64,000 bases of DNA from Deinandra increscens subsp. villosa (GCA_039602395.1 JBCNJP010000013.1:25051255-25115254), one strand, 5' to 3'; positions 11,217 through 23,880 are shown, counted from the stretch's first letter. Notes: a model not told the origin generated them from the letters alone. Numbers and translations: made by a program.

Positions 11217-14200
11217 TGAAGGTGGAATGAAGGTGGTTGCAGGCCCTGGAGCTATCATTGGCCTTTGAGACAGAAATGGCCTTGGTAGGAAGCCGGGTCT
11301 TGGCCTTGGATTCCATGACCTGATTGGAGTCGTACTTGGTGCTTTCATCCTTGGTGGCTGCCTGATATGAGGTTGACTTGAATACAGGCTTCCCCCATAA
11401 GCCTTGTGGTAGATACGGGGCTTGACTCGGAATGTACGGTTGGTTGGGATAAGACTGTTGGAACATAGAGTCATCCCGCAAGTCCATGAAGTCTTCACTG
11501 CAATTACCATAGTTTCTCGAGTGGAGGTGTGTATTCTGACCAGCAGTTGCTTGTTGCTCATAATAGTGTACAGGTGGCATTGGTGCATTGCCATAGGTGT
11601 TGTACCCTTGGTTGTAGATACACACCCTTGCATCATGATGAGGGTTGCCACAGATAGCACAACCATTTTGCACAAATGGTGCATTTGGAACAACAAAAGC
11701 AGCAGATTCAGCAACAGGAACCACAGATGTGGGTTCAACAGATGAAGCAACATGAGTTTTCTCATCATCAGTAATAACCTTCTTTTTCCTCCTTCTTGTT
11801 CTTTGCTTCTTTTCAACAACAACGGCTTCAACACTTTCTGTCATTGGAGCAGAAGGCTGAACCACGATCAGTGCAGACTCATCCGTTTGTGAAGAGGTTG
11901 CATCAGTTAATTTTGGAACACTCTTCATCTTTGGTTTGACAATCTTTACCAGTTCAACTTCAGAGTCAACGACTCCAGTGGGAGTAGAACTTTCAGCATT
12001 AGCCTTTGATTTTCTTGATTGAGGAGATTGCACAGCTTGTGGTGTTGATGTAGAGGGAGTTCCTGTTGAGGCACTTGGAATAGCCTTCATCTTACCATCG
12101 GTGATCATAAGACCAGCTTGTGTGTGCATGACAATTTTACCATGTTTGAGTGCCATTTCAGCAAATGCACGATTGAACTCATCCTCATTCACATCAGACT
12201 GTTCAGTGAATCCCTTGTTGGCATTCTGCTTAGGCTTTCTCCTTCGTGTGGTCTTAGCTCGTTTTGGATCAACAGAAGTTTTGCAAATCTCGTAGTTGTC
12301 GTCAAACAAAAACGATTGACCATCCACGGCAGATGTTTTCAACAAATCAAGGAATTCATGTTCAGCTGCCTCTTTGGTCAGAGTCTCAGAAAGACTAGTA
12401 TCAACATCTTGTAATAAGTGAGACTGACTTCATCAAAGTAAAGTGAGAAATTGGTAGGTGGGAGATCAGATCCACTCGTGTGAGTATACAGCTGATTTTC
12501 CATCTTTTGGACTTCGGAAGCACTCGGAACCAACTCAGGATTAATGAATCTTATGTGACTCTTTGAGTTAATCTTGGTTAACTCGGGAATTTTATAATAG
12601 TTATGGTTAAGTGGAGGCTCGGCCGCACTATCATTAATTTCTCGTGTCAAGCCAAGTCCAGTTTTAAGTCTAGCAAAAATATCACGAGCAACGGCATTGC
12701 CAAGAGTTGCCGGATTGAGTTTTAACAAATTAATGGTTTCTCGAGCCTGAGCATAGCTCATCCTCAAAGAAGTTAGTTTTTCCAAAAGATCAGTTATTTA
12801 AATTGTTAGAGTTGTTTTCGTATGCTTCATGACCTTAATGTCAGATTGTAAGGACTTGATTTTAATCAAAAAGTCCTTCTCGTTTTCCTTTAACTTCTCA
12901 ACTTGACTCTCATTCTCTTTCGCCTTACTAACCAACTCAATGTTGTAAGCGCGATAGCGAGCTACAGCCTCAACACATTTATCAGAACATAAAGCAAGTT
13001 TTACCTCATCAGGGATGGTTTCACGTTGAAGTTCTACAAGCCTCTTACTTTCCTCAGATTCAACTTCGGATGAGCTCACATCAGTAACAGTTCCAGTGTC
13101 TTGAGCCTTGTCTTCAGTCTAAATGATCAATTCCATCCATCAAGCAGATGTTAGTTGGAAAGACAGGGTCAATTATGTTGGACACATCTATCTCTCCATC
13201 ATTTGCATTCACCACAAATGCATAGTTGGACTGCCTAGAAGATGGATTATGATACGAGGAGGTCTAGTTGTAGTTTGAGTCTTCAAGTGATACCAAAACT
13301 TTATTGCTATCATCGGATCTTTGTGGTTGTTGAGAAGATGATGATCCTCGTTGAGAGACATTTGAGCTGGTGCCTTGTGGCTTCTGGTATGACAAGCTGC
13401 CTTGTTTCTGATAAGATTGGGTAACACCACCACCCTGCTTTTGATGAGACTGGTTACTTCCACCAGAATTGCATTGCCCGTTCCATTTCCTCGGCTTAGG
13501 ACATTCACGTACAAAGTGCCCCATTTCTTGACAGTTGTAACATTGAACTTTTGACTTGTCAAAGCCGATGTTGGTGCTTGAGGGAGCTTGAAAAAGCTTT
13601 CTTCCAGTCTTCATGAAGAACTTCCGAGTTCGGGCAGCTATCATACCCATTTGCCATTTGATATCGATATCCTCGAGATCATCTGCAGAAACCTGGTCAA
13701 GGTCTTCTTGACAGACGGTCATGGACTCAAGACTTCCGGACATCTGAGAATTCATGCAAGCTAGAAAAGCATTGCATAAGTCAGAATCCATGCTTATGTT
13801 CAGTTGGGATGCTGGAGATGATTGCTGAACGAAGTAACCAGTTGGAGATTGTTGCACAAAAGTCACATTTGAAGTCTGACCGGTGACGGGTGCAATGAAA
13901 GCTTCAGTTGGAGGAGCAGCAGGAATAGAAGTAGTGGTAGGTGGGATTTGACTTGCAGGAACAGAGAATTGAAACTCATCATCTAGTTCGGGAGCAATGA
14001 ACACAGCATTGGGAGTAGTTGAAGAACTCATAACAGTCACAACACCCATGAGAGACTTTCTGTTGCGCTCAACAACTCGAACTTCATACTCACGAACCTT
14101 GTCGGTCAAATCCATGTAGTCGACAGTAGAAAAATCATTACTGTCGAGCAAGTAAGTCACATACGAAGCGAACTCTTGAGGAAATGAATGAAGGACCTTC

Positions 14201-14790
14201 TTGATGATGGCACTATTCTCAGGCCAGATGTTCTTTGTCGTCATCTCAGTGATAATACCGCATAATCGATTGACATGAGTTTCAAACGATTCGTCCTGCT
14301 TGTGAGAGAAGGTATTGAAAGGCAACTTGATCTTTTCCAATCTTCTTTCCTTAGTAGCCGGGTTGCCTTTATATTTCTTTTCCAAGCCTTCCCAGATTTC
14401 ATGAGCCGATGTGGCAGCACGAAATTGGTATTGCAACTCATCATTGATAGCCATCTTAATGCACCCAAGTGCACGCATGTCAGTTTTCAATTGGACCTTT
14501 TCAGAAGCTTCCAACTTGTTTCGTGGTTTGGGAATCATCTTCTTAGGTGGAGGATCAGCACCAGTAGCGAGAGTAGTAGTTCCAGCAATGGTGGCCTCTT
14601 CCACTTCAAACATAGCAGGACCTTCGACTACAGAAGTCAACAGGTCAAAGTCAACGAATTCCAAGTAAGATAAGAATTTCGCCTTCCAATCATCGAAGTC
14701 ACTTGCCCCCATGAGTTTGGGAGGCCTATTGTTGCCTTGTGTGGCAGAAGTGAAGTGATCCGACATGTTGAAATGATCAACCCTAGTCAA
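11217..14790 (-). pseudogene. Copia element A gag, degenerate
   Basis: The first 508 codons (14790 to 13264) are open. They hold a DUF4219/UBN2-type gag core (GASDFDDWKAKFLSYLE near residues 28-44, HEIWEGLEKKYKG near 130-142) and a CCHC knuckle with C417, C420, H425 and C430. After a stop and frame changes come a charged helical stretch (13079-12798), a segment at 12785-12378, and a 409-codon frame (12345-11116). That last frame is Lys/Arg- and Ser/Thr-rich and has a second knuckle-like motif, CAICGNPHHDARVC. The end is cut by N1 at 11216, and its last residues there are N1-derived. The product would be the capsid/nucleocapsid protein; at least three frame breaks make it non-functional. Confidence 0.85.
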
Positions 14791-15479
14791 TTTCGAGACA
14801 AAACGAAGCTAATGGGTCAAACGGGTTGAAAATTGGTTCAGTTGCTTGAAATGTTGGAGAATGCTTGAAATCACCCAAATCATACAAAATAATCAATAAG
14901 GAACACAATTAGCCACATACAACTGATAATTAGTCACAAAATTGAAAAAGTCAATTTTCAACACTTAGTCAAAATTTCATCAGGATGTTCTTGGGGGGTT
15001 CAAGATCAAGAAAAATCAAAGTTTGTAGAAATCAAAATTGCTTGTGCAACAAGTTTAGAAATCAGTAGAGAAACCAAAAACATAACTGGATCAAGCTCCA
15101 AAAATCACTCTAAGTAGCTCAAATCCAAGGATTTTCGTGAATATGACAAGAACACTAAAGACTTAGAAATTTGCCTATAAAATCCTCAAAACATGATGTT
15201 TTTAGCGAAATCAGTTGCAACAGTTTAGTTTCACTAGTCTAACACAATTTTGGAATCAATTTGATGAAAGAAACACCCCAAAAACAAGTTTGATTTTCAA
15301 AGTATACAATAGTGGTTATGTAGAAATGGAGTTTTTACAGAGATTCAAGCATGGCAATGGAATCCTTGAGTGATTTCTACCAAGAATCAACTCAAAGTTC
15401 TAGCAAAACAACCAAGATTGATAACTCAAATGATGGATTTCTTCATTTTGAGACAAGAACTAAAACTTGAAGATTTGGC
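14791..15479 (-). other. Leader of copia element A
   Basis: About 690 bp of AT-rich, stop-rich DNA between primer-binding site and gag start. I see no gene. It corresponds to the 5' untranslated leader, where packaging signals usually lie. Confidence 0.7.
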
Positions 15480-15491
15480 TCTGATACCAAT
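15480..15491 (-). promoter_or_regulatory. Primer-binding site of element A
   Basis: On the minus strand the LTR end ...CCTGACA is followed by ATTGGTATCAGAGCC, complementary to initiator Met-tRNA. Confidence 0.9.
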
Positions 15492-16545
15492 TGTCAGGAC
15501 CGATTTCTAGCCAAAGATCATCATTTGGTTCATCACACGAGTGCGGAAATCATGTGTGATGATCATCCTTGGTTGGATCAGCAACATTGCCTTGCCATAG
15601 TTGAAGAAATCTCTAAAACTCAAAAACACACCAAGAACACACACACAAACACACAGTGCTCCTCAGGAGGTTTTCCTTAAGGCTTGTCTAGGGTTTCCTA
15701 AGAATTCTTATTTATACCCTATGAGGAGCACAAGTGTCTATGCATAGAATACAAGGAGAATGACACGTCGCATCAAGGAATCATTAAATTCATCTAACAC
15801 TTATTGTCAGATCGTTAGTCACAAGAAGCTGATCATTAAGTTGCACAGGTCAGATCGTTAGTCATATAGCCAGATCGTTAGCCACATAGCCAGATCGTTA
15901 GCCACATAACCAGATCGTTAGTCACATAGCCAGATCATTAAGAACAAAGTATCTGATCGTTAAGGCTCCTTCAGACTAGCCAGATCGTTAAGTATATCAT
16001 AGGCAAGTCGTTAAGGTTTCACCAAATCGATAGATTGGTTCTTCATGTTGTTAAGGCTAAATGATCAAGGCAAGTCGTTAAGACATGTGATGCAGGTCGT
16101 TAGAAAGGCAGATCGTTACTAGTACATTAAGGAGGTTGGTTGTTAAGAAGAACAATGTCAGATCGTTAGACATATTCTACTTGCAAATCGTTAAGGCCAA
16201 TGTACCCAAGTCGTTAAGACCTTTGTCAGGCAGATCGTTAAGCACAACTAGGGTCAGATCGTTAAGAGTAGTTTGGCATGTTCGTTAAGTACAACTTAAG
16301 CATGAAAAATATTCTAAGTGTTGAACAACCAAACAAACATACAATCACAATATCAAGCTGAACCAACATAAGATAATAACCAAACATTCAAAGTAAATAT
16401 TCAAAGTTCAACATTAACTAAGTTAATACAACCCGAAATGTTCAAATACATAAATAGCAAAATACATGTTGGTTCTCCAGCTTTACCTTTGATCTTGTTC
16501 TTGGGTTCGTGTGTTCGTGTTATCACCAACCTCTAGGTTCCAACA
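15492..16545 (-). repeat. 5' LTR of copia element A (1,054 bp)
   Basis: Begins TGTCAGGACCGATTT and ends GGTTCCAACA on the plus strand, next to a primer-binding site on its left. A TATAAATA box on the minus strand lies at about 15709-15716. Much of the upstream half, in element orientation, is an array of iterated CAGATCGTTAG words. The partner 3' LTR is beyond the left edge of the window. Confidence 0.9.
15808..16290 (-). repeat. Iterated CAGATCGTTAG array in element A LTR
   Basis: I count about nineteen copies of CAGATCGTTA(A)G or close variants (CAAGTCGTTAAG, CAGATCATTAAG). Four consecutive copies are spaced about 20 bp apart as CAGATCGTTAGYCACATARC; the rest are irregular. Lying upstream of the TATA box, it is a candidate enhancer-like array. 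Confidence 0.88.
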
Positions 16546-18988
16546 TATATGATTCCTTCATCAGAAATAAACCCACCATACACAAATTTAGAAGTAGATT
16601 TATCAATTGCACTTTCCTCCTTTTTTACTTTCTTGTTTGAAACCATTGATGTCTTCTTCTTAGATTTCTTAGGAGCAAATTCAGAATAGTCACCAATTGT
16701 TTCAGACGATTTGACATCAACCAGAGGATCAGTTTAAACCAATAGGGGTGGTAACTGATTGAATTCTTCTACACCAAATACTCTTTTGAAATTCTCGCCG
16801 TTGCACAAATAACTTGTAAACGAGTGTGAATTGTTCAAATTATTTAGCTGACGATTCAAATCCAAAACTTGAACATTTAAGTCCGATATCTTCTTTTGAG
16901 CTTCACCCAAAGCCTTTTCTGATTCTATCAACTTGTTCTGAAACTCTGTTAGACAAATACTTTTCTCTTCTCACTTTATCATGGGCATCAAACATTTCCT
17001 GTGTAACCTTTTCCACCTTTCCTTGATAAATCTCTACATTTCTTGTCAATAATTTGTTTTCTTTTGTCAGATTGGTGACTTTGTCTTGTAATTTTGACTG
17101 GAGGACTTGATAACCATTATTTGAACCCATAATTTCATCATAAGAAATCTGAAGTTCAAAATTGGTAATCAAAAGTGATTCCACTCTTGCTTTGGATTTC
17201 TTATACAATACATCGAAATCTCTAACAGCATCCTTTGCTTCGAACTCCCATTTTTCAACCTTTGAAACTAACTCAGCATTTTCATTTTGTAACTTTAAGA
17301 TTTGTTCTTTATTGTCACTTACCATCTCATCCAATCTTACTTTTAGCTCTAAACCCTCTTCTATTAACACCTTCTTTTCTTTTTCCAACATTGCATTAGC
17401 TTTGAAAACCTCATCAGAATCTTCACACTTTCTTTTGTAACCTTCCATCTCTTCTTCTTTCTCTTTCTTTTCGCTAACCCACCCATCTTTATTAGAAATC
17501 AATTCTTGAATCTTTCTATCTTTTTTATCACAAAATTCACATGTTGACTCATACCCACTAACTTCAGAATCACTTGTTTCAGATGCACTTGTTTGAGATT
17601 CAGAATAACTTGATTCACCTTGGATAGTAGCCATTAATGCATAATTTCCTGGAGAATGAACTAAAAATGCAGATTCATCTGGAAAATCTGCAGCCCAATC
17701 ATAACCCTCCTCAGCCACTAAAGCCTTTGCATATTTATTATGATTATGACTATCTGAAGTGCTTGGTTTAGAAAAAGATTGCTTGCATTCTCGAGCAAAA
17801 TGTCCTAATTTAGAACATTTGTAACATTTCAATTTAGACTTATCTAAACCCAGTTTGCATCCTTGAAGAATAGAACTCTTGCCATGTTTGTCAATATACC
17901 TTCTTCCTTTTTCAACAGTCATAGCAAACTGCCAATCCAAATCTAATTTACTTAGCTGATCATCATCCATCTGTTTTAGATCCTCCGAAATCAAACCAGA
18001 ATTACCAATTTGACAAAATATGGATCCAGACGAAGACGATATGAAAGCAGACAACAAAGCAGCTAAATCTTCGGTTGCTTGAGTAGAAGTAGACTTGCTT
18101 GATTATCTATCTGGAATAGTAAAACTGCAACCCGAAGAATAACCAGTATTTTCAGACTTTCCAGCAAGAAAATCTGTTAACGGTGGATTACTGCTTGAAA
18201 TAGAATGTGACTTTGTTTTCGCATGAACAGTAGCAGAATTTTCTCCAAAATATACCTCAGGATTCTGAACAGATGGAGTTGCTGACTTTTTCACAAGTAA
18301 TTCCATTTCCCGAGTTTGTAATTTGCTTATCAGCTGATTGAGTGTCCAAATTGAGTAGTTTGGATCATTAGATAACATCATCACAAAATTCTCCCATTTT
18401 TCCGGAAGAGCTTCCAGGAATTTCTCCTTTAATTCATCATTTTCTTTCTTAACACCTACAATGTCAAGTTCATTGATTAAATGTGAACACCTTGCAATCA
18501 AATTTGTGATCTTTTCATTCTCACAAAGCCAGAAATTGTCAAACTCTTTCTTCAAAACTTTCTTTCGAGTGTTTTTGTACTGATCATTACCCTCGCATAT
18601 TTCCTTAATAGCATCCCATAATTGTTTCGATGTTGGAAAATTCTTAAACTGATGCATCAAATCCTTGGGTAATGCCATCGTGAGAAAACTATAAGTTTTC
18701 TTTTCTCTTGCGAATACCTTCTTTTCTTCAGGCTCAAAATCACTTATCGACTTTGGTAAAGTATTAGCAATCACCGGATATTCATATTGTTTTTCAATCG
18801 GAATCCAACAATCAACATCTTGTGAGTATATGTAAGATTCAAATCGTTTCTTCCAACTATGATAATCTTCCAATCGAAGTAATTTAGGAACTTTCTGGGT
18901 TGTTCCGATTTTATTATCATATTTTATCATATATTATCATGGCTTGCATCGAGGTTTGCATAGCTGAAAACGCTTGAAAATCACTCAT
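16546..18988 (-). pseudogene. Copia element B gag, degenerate, same gag type as E/F/H
   Basis: The start is ATG at 18988 (MSDFQAFSAMQ), matching the gag starts of elements E, F and H. A small frame disruption near 18930 follows. The frame 18930-18103 then carries the gag core (RLEDYHSWKKRFESY, a LTMALPKDL motif, and ALPEKWENFVMML). A frame change leads to 18057-16903 with an intact CCHC knuckle (CYKCSKLGHFAREC) and a long coiled coil. A further segment, 16931-16734, is helical. The gene is cut at 16546 by the LTR of element A. No protease or pol of B is visible here. Confidence 0.85.
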
Positions 18989-19710
18989 ATTGTAATGAAA
19001 AATTGAATGACAAAACTTCGAACTAAGAAACGGAGGTCTTCCAAGCGGATTTTAGGGGTTAAACTGGGGGGTAATGGCAGTTACATCAGTTCTCAAACTG
19101 GGGGGTTAAACTGGGGGGTAAAACTATAGATCTCGTCGAGACGAACATTTTGGCTGGTATTAGCTCCCGTAACTCTTAACGGTTCTCAAGCTACATCAGT
19201 TTTAAGTGAAGGTCACTTTTCTGCCAACGTACCAAGCTGCGGACCAAGAAAACCAACGTACCAAATCTTCAGCGTACCACCCTACGGACCAAATCAGATC
19301 AGCGGACCAGAAAATTTAGCGTACCAGTTTGAGCAGCATACCAATTTGGTACGGCGTAACTGCTAGCGTACCAGAAAGTAACTGTCACGGACCAAACTTG
19401 AAGATTGTCTTCCGGACCAGATTTTAGCGTACCAGAAGCTGATGATGATTGCCTTGCGTACCAGAAGCGTACCAGCTGTTCTTCGAGCGAACCAAACTAA
19501 AATTTTTGGATTTTCACGAATTTTGACGTTTTGAGCTGGAAATTGGAGCAGGAAGATGCGAAAACACTATAGGAACACTCAGAAATAATTTTTATCCTCG
19601 GAATCACTCAAAATTGCAAAAATTTGATGAAAAATGCACCAAACCCAAGCTTTCTCTCTTTAAAACTCGAAAATGGATCAAATCGCAGCAGTAGAGCAAC
19701 CTAGATTGCT
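18989..19710 (-). other. Leader of element B with iterated GTACCA/GGACCA words
   Basis: Non-coding. Between about 19190 and 19500 it carries some fifteen GCGTACCA or CGGACCA(A/G) words, the same word found as palindromes in the B LTR. The primer-binding site lies at its right end. Confidence 0.75.
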
Positions 19711-19723
19711 CTGATATACCACT
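19709..19723 (-). promoter_or_regulatory. Altered primer-binding site of element B
   Basis: The minus strand reads AGTGGTATATCAGAGC next to the LTR end. The standard core is TGGTATCAGAGC, so two extra bases (TA) interrupt the tRNA match. This would weaken priming and fits an inactive copy. Confidence 0.75.
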
Positions 19724-20094
19724 TGTAAATCCACGGAACGGATCTTACTACTGCATGATTCAGTTAATCGATGAACACAGATGTAAATAAAGCTTTGCTT
19801 TATTGATTCACTTAGAGAATACAGAAAGTCTAGACAGAGACAGAACACACTCAGTTTACACATAGTTAAGAGTATTGGAAATGACAGAACTCTTGAACTC
19901 TCTCTAACACGAACTATTTATAGTTAGCAACTTACCAGCGTACCAACTGGCATACCATTTGGTACGGGCGTACCAATTGGTACGGCGTACCATTTGGTAC
20001 GGCACCTTGGTATGTTGCAACTATGACTCACTCAAACTCTCTAAACTAGATACAATATAAGAGACACAATGTAGCATAGGTATATGCTCTAACA
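19724..20094 (-). repeat. 5' LTR of copia element B (371 bp)
   Basis: Plus strand TGTAAATCC...GCTCTAACA, so the element-strand LTR starts TGTTAGAGC. It contains a cluster of GGTACG/CGTACC words with the perfect palindrome CGTACCAATTGGTACG at 19969-19984. It borders Tat-element DNA on the right; the other LTR is outside the window. Confidence 0.85.
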
Positions 20095-21184
20095 AGTTGA
20101 AAAGGGTAGGATAATCGTTTTTTACTCTAGGTTAGGATTCTAGATCTTGCTGATATTGATTGTTTTCCTTGTGTTTGCAACTCCCAAATTCGAGAAGCTT
20201 GTCGATGTTGGTGAACCATCTGTTGAGAAGCTTACAAGATTTGTCGAGATTCCGGCCACCGATAGGGCCGTCGCCATTGAGACAACAGCCAGCGAGCAAA
20301 GTTACTCAGCCGACCACACTCCCGAGATGTCTTGTAAGTTCTTCTGGATTCCTAGTTTTTATTACTTTTAGGAATCCCAAATGTCAATAACCTGTTTCTA
20401 TTGCAGCCCCCAAGTCCATCTCCTCATTCTACCTGAAGGATCTTGATAACCTCCTCAAGGTCAAAAATGAGCAAATGGAGCAGCCTACCACCTCTAAGCC
20501 ACCTGTCAGCTGGCCTAAGGTCTCGGCTTCCAAGAAGCAGAAGACCACCAAAGCCATCGTGTACCTGGAAACCTTTGAAGGCCTTGCTCCTTCCAAAGTG
20601 AACAACAAGGTTCTCTCGATGCAAATAGATATATTAGATTTATACATGTCGCAACCACTGATCACGATTCTCGTTTCCTTGCGCAGGGCATCAAGAAGCT
20701 CAGCACCCAGGCCATAGACATGGAGAAGAAGTTGGTTGAGGCTAAGGAAAAGATCCAAACCCAAGCTGAAATTGCCAAGGGCAAGACTCGGTACTATGAG
20801 CACAAGCTCACCGAGCAACGCCTTGCACTTGAAGCCAAGATGGTCGCAGATGCCGAAATAGGCAAACTCTCATCTGCCTAAAGGGTCCTGAAATGTAAAA
20901 TCCAAATGGCTGGGGAGGCTGAAGAGGCTGGATTCAAGGTGCCTGGCTTGGATGTTGCAAACTAGAAGGCTATTCTGGAATCATTGGGGGGAGATGATGG
21001 AGATATGGCTGGAACAGGGAAGGATGGGACCGATGGCTGCTCCTCGAAGATGATTCCGGAATCCCCGATGGCGGTGACTAGGGCTTATGTGCTGGAGCTT
21101 GGCAAGGGTAAGAAGCCTGAGGAGGTTGAGAAGCTGGAGAAGGACGGGAAGGCAATGGGAGATGAAGATAATGTAACGGTCTGA
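20095..21184 (+). pseudogene. Antisense pseudogene carried by the Tat element, with two candidate introns
   Basis: Plus-strand coding-like DNA opposite in sense to the Tat pol. Three exon-like blocks are separated by GT...AG segments at about 20333-20405 (GTAAGT...TTGCAG) and 20610-20687 (ending TTGCGCAG). The second block gives a Lys/Ser-rich stretch ending near YLETFEGLAPSKV. The third gives an amphipathic, coiled-coil-like stretch (KKLSTQAIDMEKKLVEAKEK). In-frame TAA (about 20879) and TAG (about 20964) interrupt it, after which the frame runs open to 21184. The 5' part is cut off by element B. Tat-lineage elements such as Grande are known to carry antisense ORFs between pol and the 3' LTR, and the position fits. 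The function is not known to me. Confidence 0.55.
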
Positions 21185-22209
21185 GCCCATTTATAAGACG
21201 AAACCAGGATTCCTAAAAACTTTTGACCTCTGAGCTTCCCAAGTGGAGGGATCCTGAGGTTTTCAAGATGAAACTTGGGGAGCTCAAAACCTATTTCCGT
21301 ACGTTTAATAATATGACTATCTTTTGGCTATACATGTTGTATTTTTTAGTTAAGATTTTGCATATAGGGATCATTATGAAATCTTGTTAAGAATCTTAAA
21401 AAAATACTTGGATATTTGAAAGTCATTTAAGATTTAATAACCCAATAGGTCAAAGTCCCAAATCAAGTGATAAAAACGTAAGTCACCTGACATTCAAGTT
21501 TTACCTTAGTCGATTCCTCAATTTAAATTCCTGCTTCTTTCATCGTATTATTAGGGATCATGACAAACAATTTTGCTGAATCATCTCCGCATCCCGCTTT
21601 GGGATCCTGAAAATAATTTAATATGGTTCCTGGCCAGGGGCCAAAGGAAGTCTTTCTGAAAATATGATAACAAATTTAGAAATATGTTGGGGATAAACCC
21701 GGAATTCTTGGGACTTAGCTAAATCTAGGGACAAGCTCGTATTCACTTGGGACTAAGCCATCTGGGGATATACCCGTACGTAAGTGACATGAAATTGTCA
21801 TAGCCTTAGTTAACACGTCTGTGTTATAAACCTTAAGAATCCGCCTAGCAGCCTATAATGACAACGCGTGGACAACGTGCGCTCCTGGTGAGGGTCGTGC
21901 GCTACTGGAGATTACCCAAACGTAGGAGAGGAGTCAGCCTCTCAAACCTTGGAAGGTATGCAAGATACCTTAAACGTAGGAGAGGTGGGCCAACCTCTAA
22001 CTGGGGATATACCCAAAATAGTTTGGATTCTCAAAATCGGCAAAACACTCAATGCTTGGTGAGGGTGGGTGCTAGCTTAGCTAACAGCACTCTGATGCCT
22101 AAGTCAGTATCATGTGATAAAAATAATAAGAATAATATTAAAAATCAAATCAGTATACATACCTTGTAGTATTTTGGCAGTGAGGATCCCCGGGATTCCA
22201 ACGGGATTA
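21185..22209 (-). other. Tat element DNA between integrase and antisense pseudogene
   Basis: No protein-coding signal recognised. It contains related phrases such as GGGGATAAACCC, CTGGGGATATACCC and two AACGTAGGAGAGG copies about 65 bp apart (21920-21990). This is the 3' untranslated part of the Tat element. Confidence 0.6.
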
Positions 22210-23417
22210 TCACATAAAGTAAGCTTTGAGATGGATGGCATTCCAGGCTCTTGGCAGAGGTTCTCCTTCCATGTTAACCAGCCGATATGCTCCTTTTCCC
22301 TCTTCAGAATATATCAATTATAGGCCTTCCCACCTAGGTACCAATTTCCCATCATCTGGATTAGTAGTGTTTTGAAATGCCTTTCTCAACACCAAGTCTC
22401 CCACTTTAAATCTTCTTAACCTGGTATTTCTATTGTAAAACTTTGCCACCCTTTGTTGATAAGATGCCATTCTGATTCTAGCCATATCTCTGAGCTCCTT
22501 GACTGTTTCGAGATCCTGAAGTAGAGTCTGGCTATTAGTTTCAGGATCCTGGCAATTGATCCTGGCTGTAGGTAGCATCATTTCTGTGGGAATCACAGTC
22601 CTAGCTCCAATTACTAATGAGAATGTAGTTTGGCCCGTTGCATTCTTGGGTGTTTCCTATCCGCCCAAAGGACGAATGGTAGCTCTTCAGCCCACTTGCC
22701 TTTCTTGGAGCCCAAGTTCTTTTTAAGGTTGTTGATGATGATCTTATTGCTGGATTTCGCCTGCCCATTAGCTTAGGGGTGGATAGGTGTTGAAGTAGTC
22801 ATCTTTATGCCCCAACTTGCACAAAAGATTATTGTTCTTTTGCCAATGAACTGAAAGCCGTTGTCACATATGATCTCTGCCGGAATCCCAAATCTGGTGA
22901 GGATATTTCTCTTGATGAAGGATATCACCTCTTTCTCTCTTACTTGTACATAAGCTTCTGCTTCAATCCACTTGGAGAAGTAGTATTTTATTGTAAGCAT
23001 AAATACTTTCCCTCCAGGAGCCTTGGGCAGCTTAACCACAATATCCATGCCCCACTTCATAAATGGCCATTGGGATACTATAGGGTGCAGATGCTCAGCT
23101 GGTTGATGCAGAATATTGTCGTGCCTTTGGCAGGCATCGCATTTTTGTGAGAAGCTCATGGCATCCTTCTTCATTGTAGGCCAATAGTAACAAAATCTGA
23201 GAACCTTGGAGAATAGTGCTCTGCCCCCAGTGTGGTTTCCATAATCTCCACTGTGGATGACTTCTAGAATAAAATAAGGTATTACCTTCGCGCGAAAAGC
23301 CCTGGGATTTTCAACCTTAGGAATCTCCCCGTCCTTTAAGATATTTAATAACTGGATAAGTCCAGGATTCGCTAATATCCTTGGGATTCCCAACATCTGC
23401 TTCTTCACCATCATCAA
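22210..23417 (-). pseudogene. Tat element integrase, degenerate
   Basis: From the right it shows the H2C2 zinc region (HSGDYGNHTGG, then CDACQRH), a catalytic core with MKWGMDIV and ICDNGFQF (the first two acidic residues), then a stop where the family has HPQANGQAE. In this copy the sequence reads HP, stop, ANGQAK, so the third catalytic residue Glu is Lys. The C-terminal part (22596-22318) has a GPY/F-like stretch, FKVGDLVLRKA. The frame ends near 22210 after WNAIHLKAYFM. The normal role is insertion of element cDNA; this copy cannot be active. Confidence 0.85.
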
Positions 23418-23880
23418 TCATGTGAGCTTCCTGTTGAGGTATTGCTGGTGTGAGGATGTGTATTATGGGAATCCTGGTATCCTCAGGGATCCTAAGCGAT
23501 GAAGCCAAGTTTCTCAAAGCATCGGCTTCTGAATTATCTTCTCTTGGAACCTGCGTAATGTTAAAACTTTCGAAAAACAGGGATAAGTTTTTAACAATAT
23601 CCGAATATTTGATTAGGTTTTCACATCCCACTACATAAGAGCCATTAAATTGGTTAGTCAATAGAAGGGAATCAACAAATACTTGAATACACCGGATGCC
23701 CATATCTCTAGCCAATTGCAACCTAGCAATTAAAGCTTCATACCCGGCTTCGTTGTTGGTAGCCTTAAACTCACAAGATATAGATAATGGTATTATGTCC
23801 CCCTATGGTGATTTTAGCAGGATGCCCAGCCCTGTTCCTCTAATTTTTGAGGACCCATTAGTATAAAGGATCCAGTTTTC
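23418..23880 (-). pseudogene. Tat element second RNase H domain (archaeal type)
   Basis: After a linker the frame shows WILYTNGSS, NNEAGYEAL and VFVDSLLL, ending with EADAL: the D-E-D-D pattern of an additional RNase H. The first Asp is Asn here, and a stop interrupts the frame near 23801. Having both this domain and the RT-linked RNase H is characteristic of the Tat lineage. Confidence 0.78.

Larger units (their letters stand above)
6632..16545 (-). mobile_element. Copia element A (visible part), host of N1 and of the LARD-like element
   Basis: Minus strand. The 5' LTR is 15492-16545, followed leftwards by a primer-binding site, leader, gag (14790 to 11217), the nested N1, protease, and integrase truncated at 6632. 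Reading frames across N1 are consistent once one 5-bp target duplication is discounted, apart from a probable one-base slip near 11240. The gag is long, with a zinc knuckle, helical regions and a second knuckle-like motif. That layout is compatible with Sirevirus-type copia elements, but the clade call is an inference. Confidence 0.85.

Noticed and set aside
15808..16290. CRISPR-like regular repeats
   Set aside because: Spacing is irregular, the repeats are about 10 bp, and the array lies inside an LTR of a plant retrotransposon.
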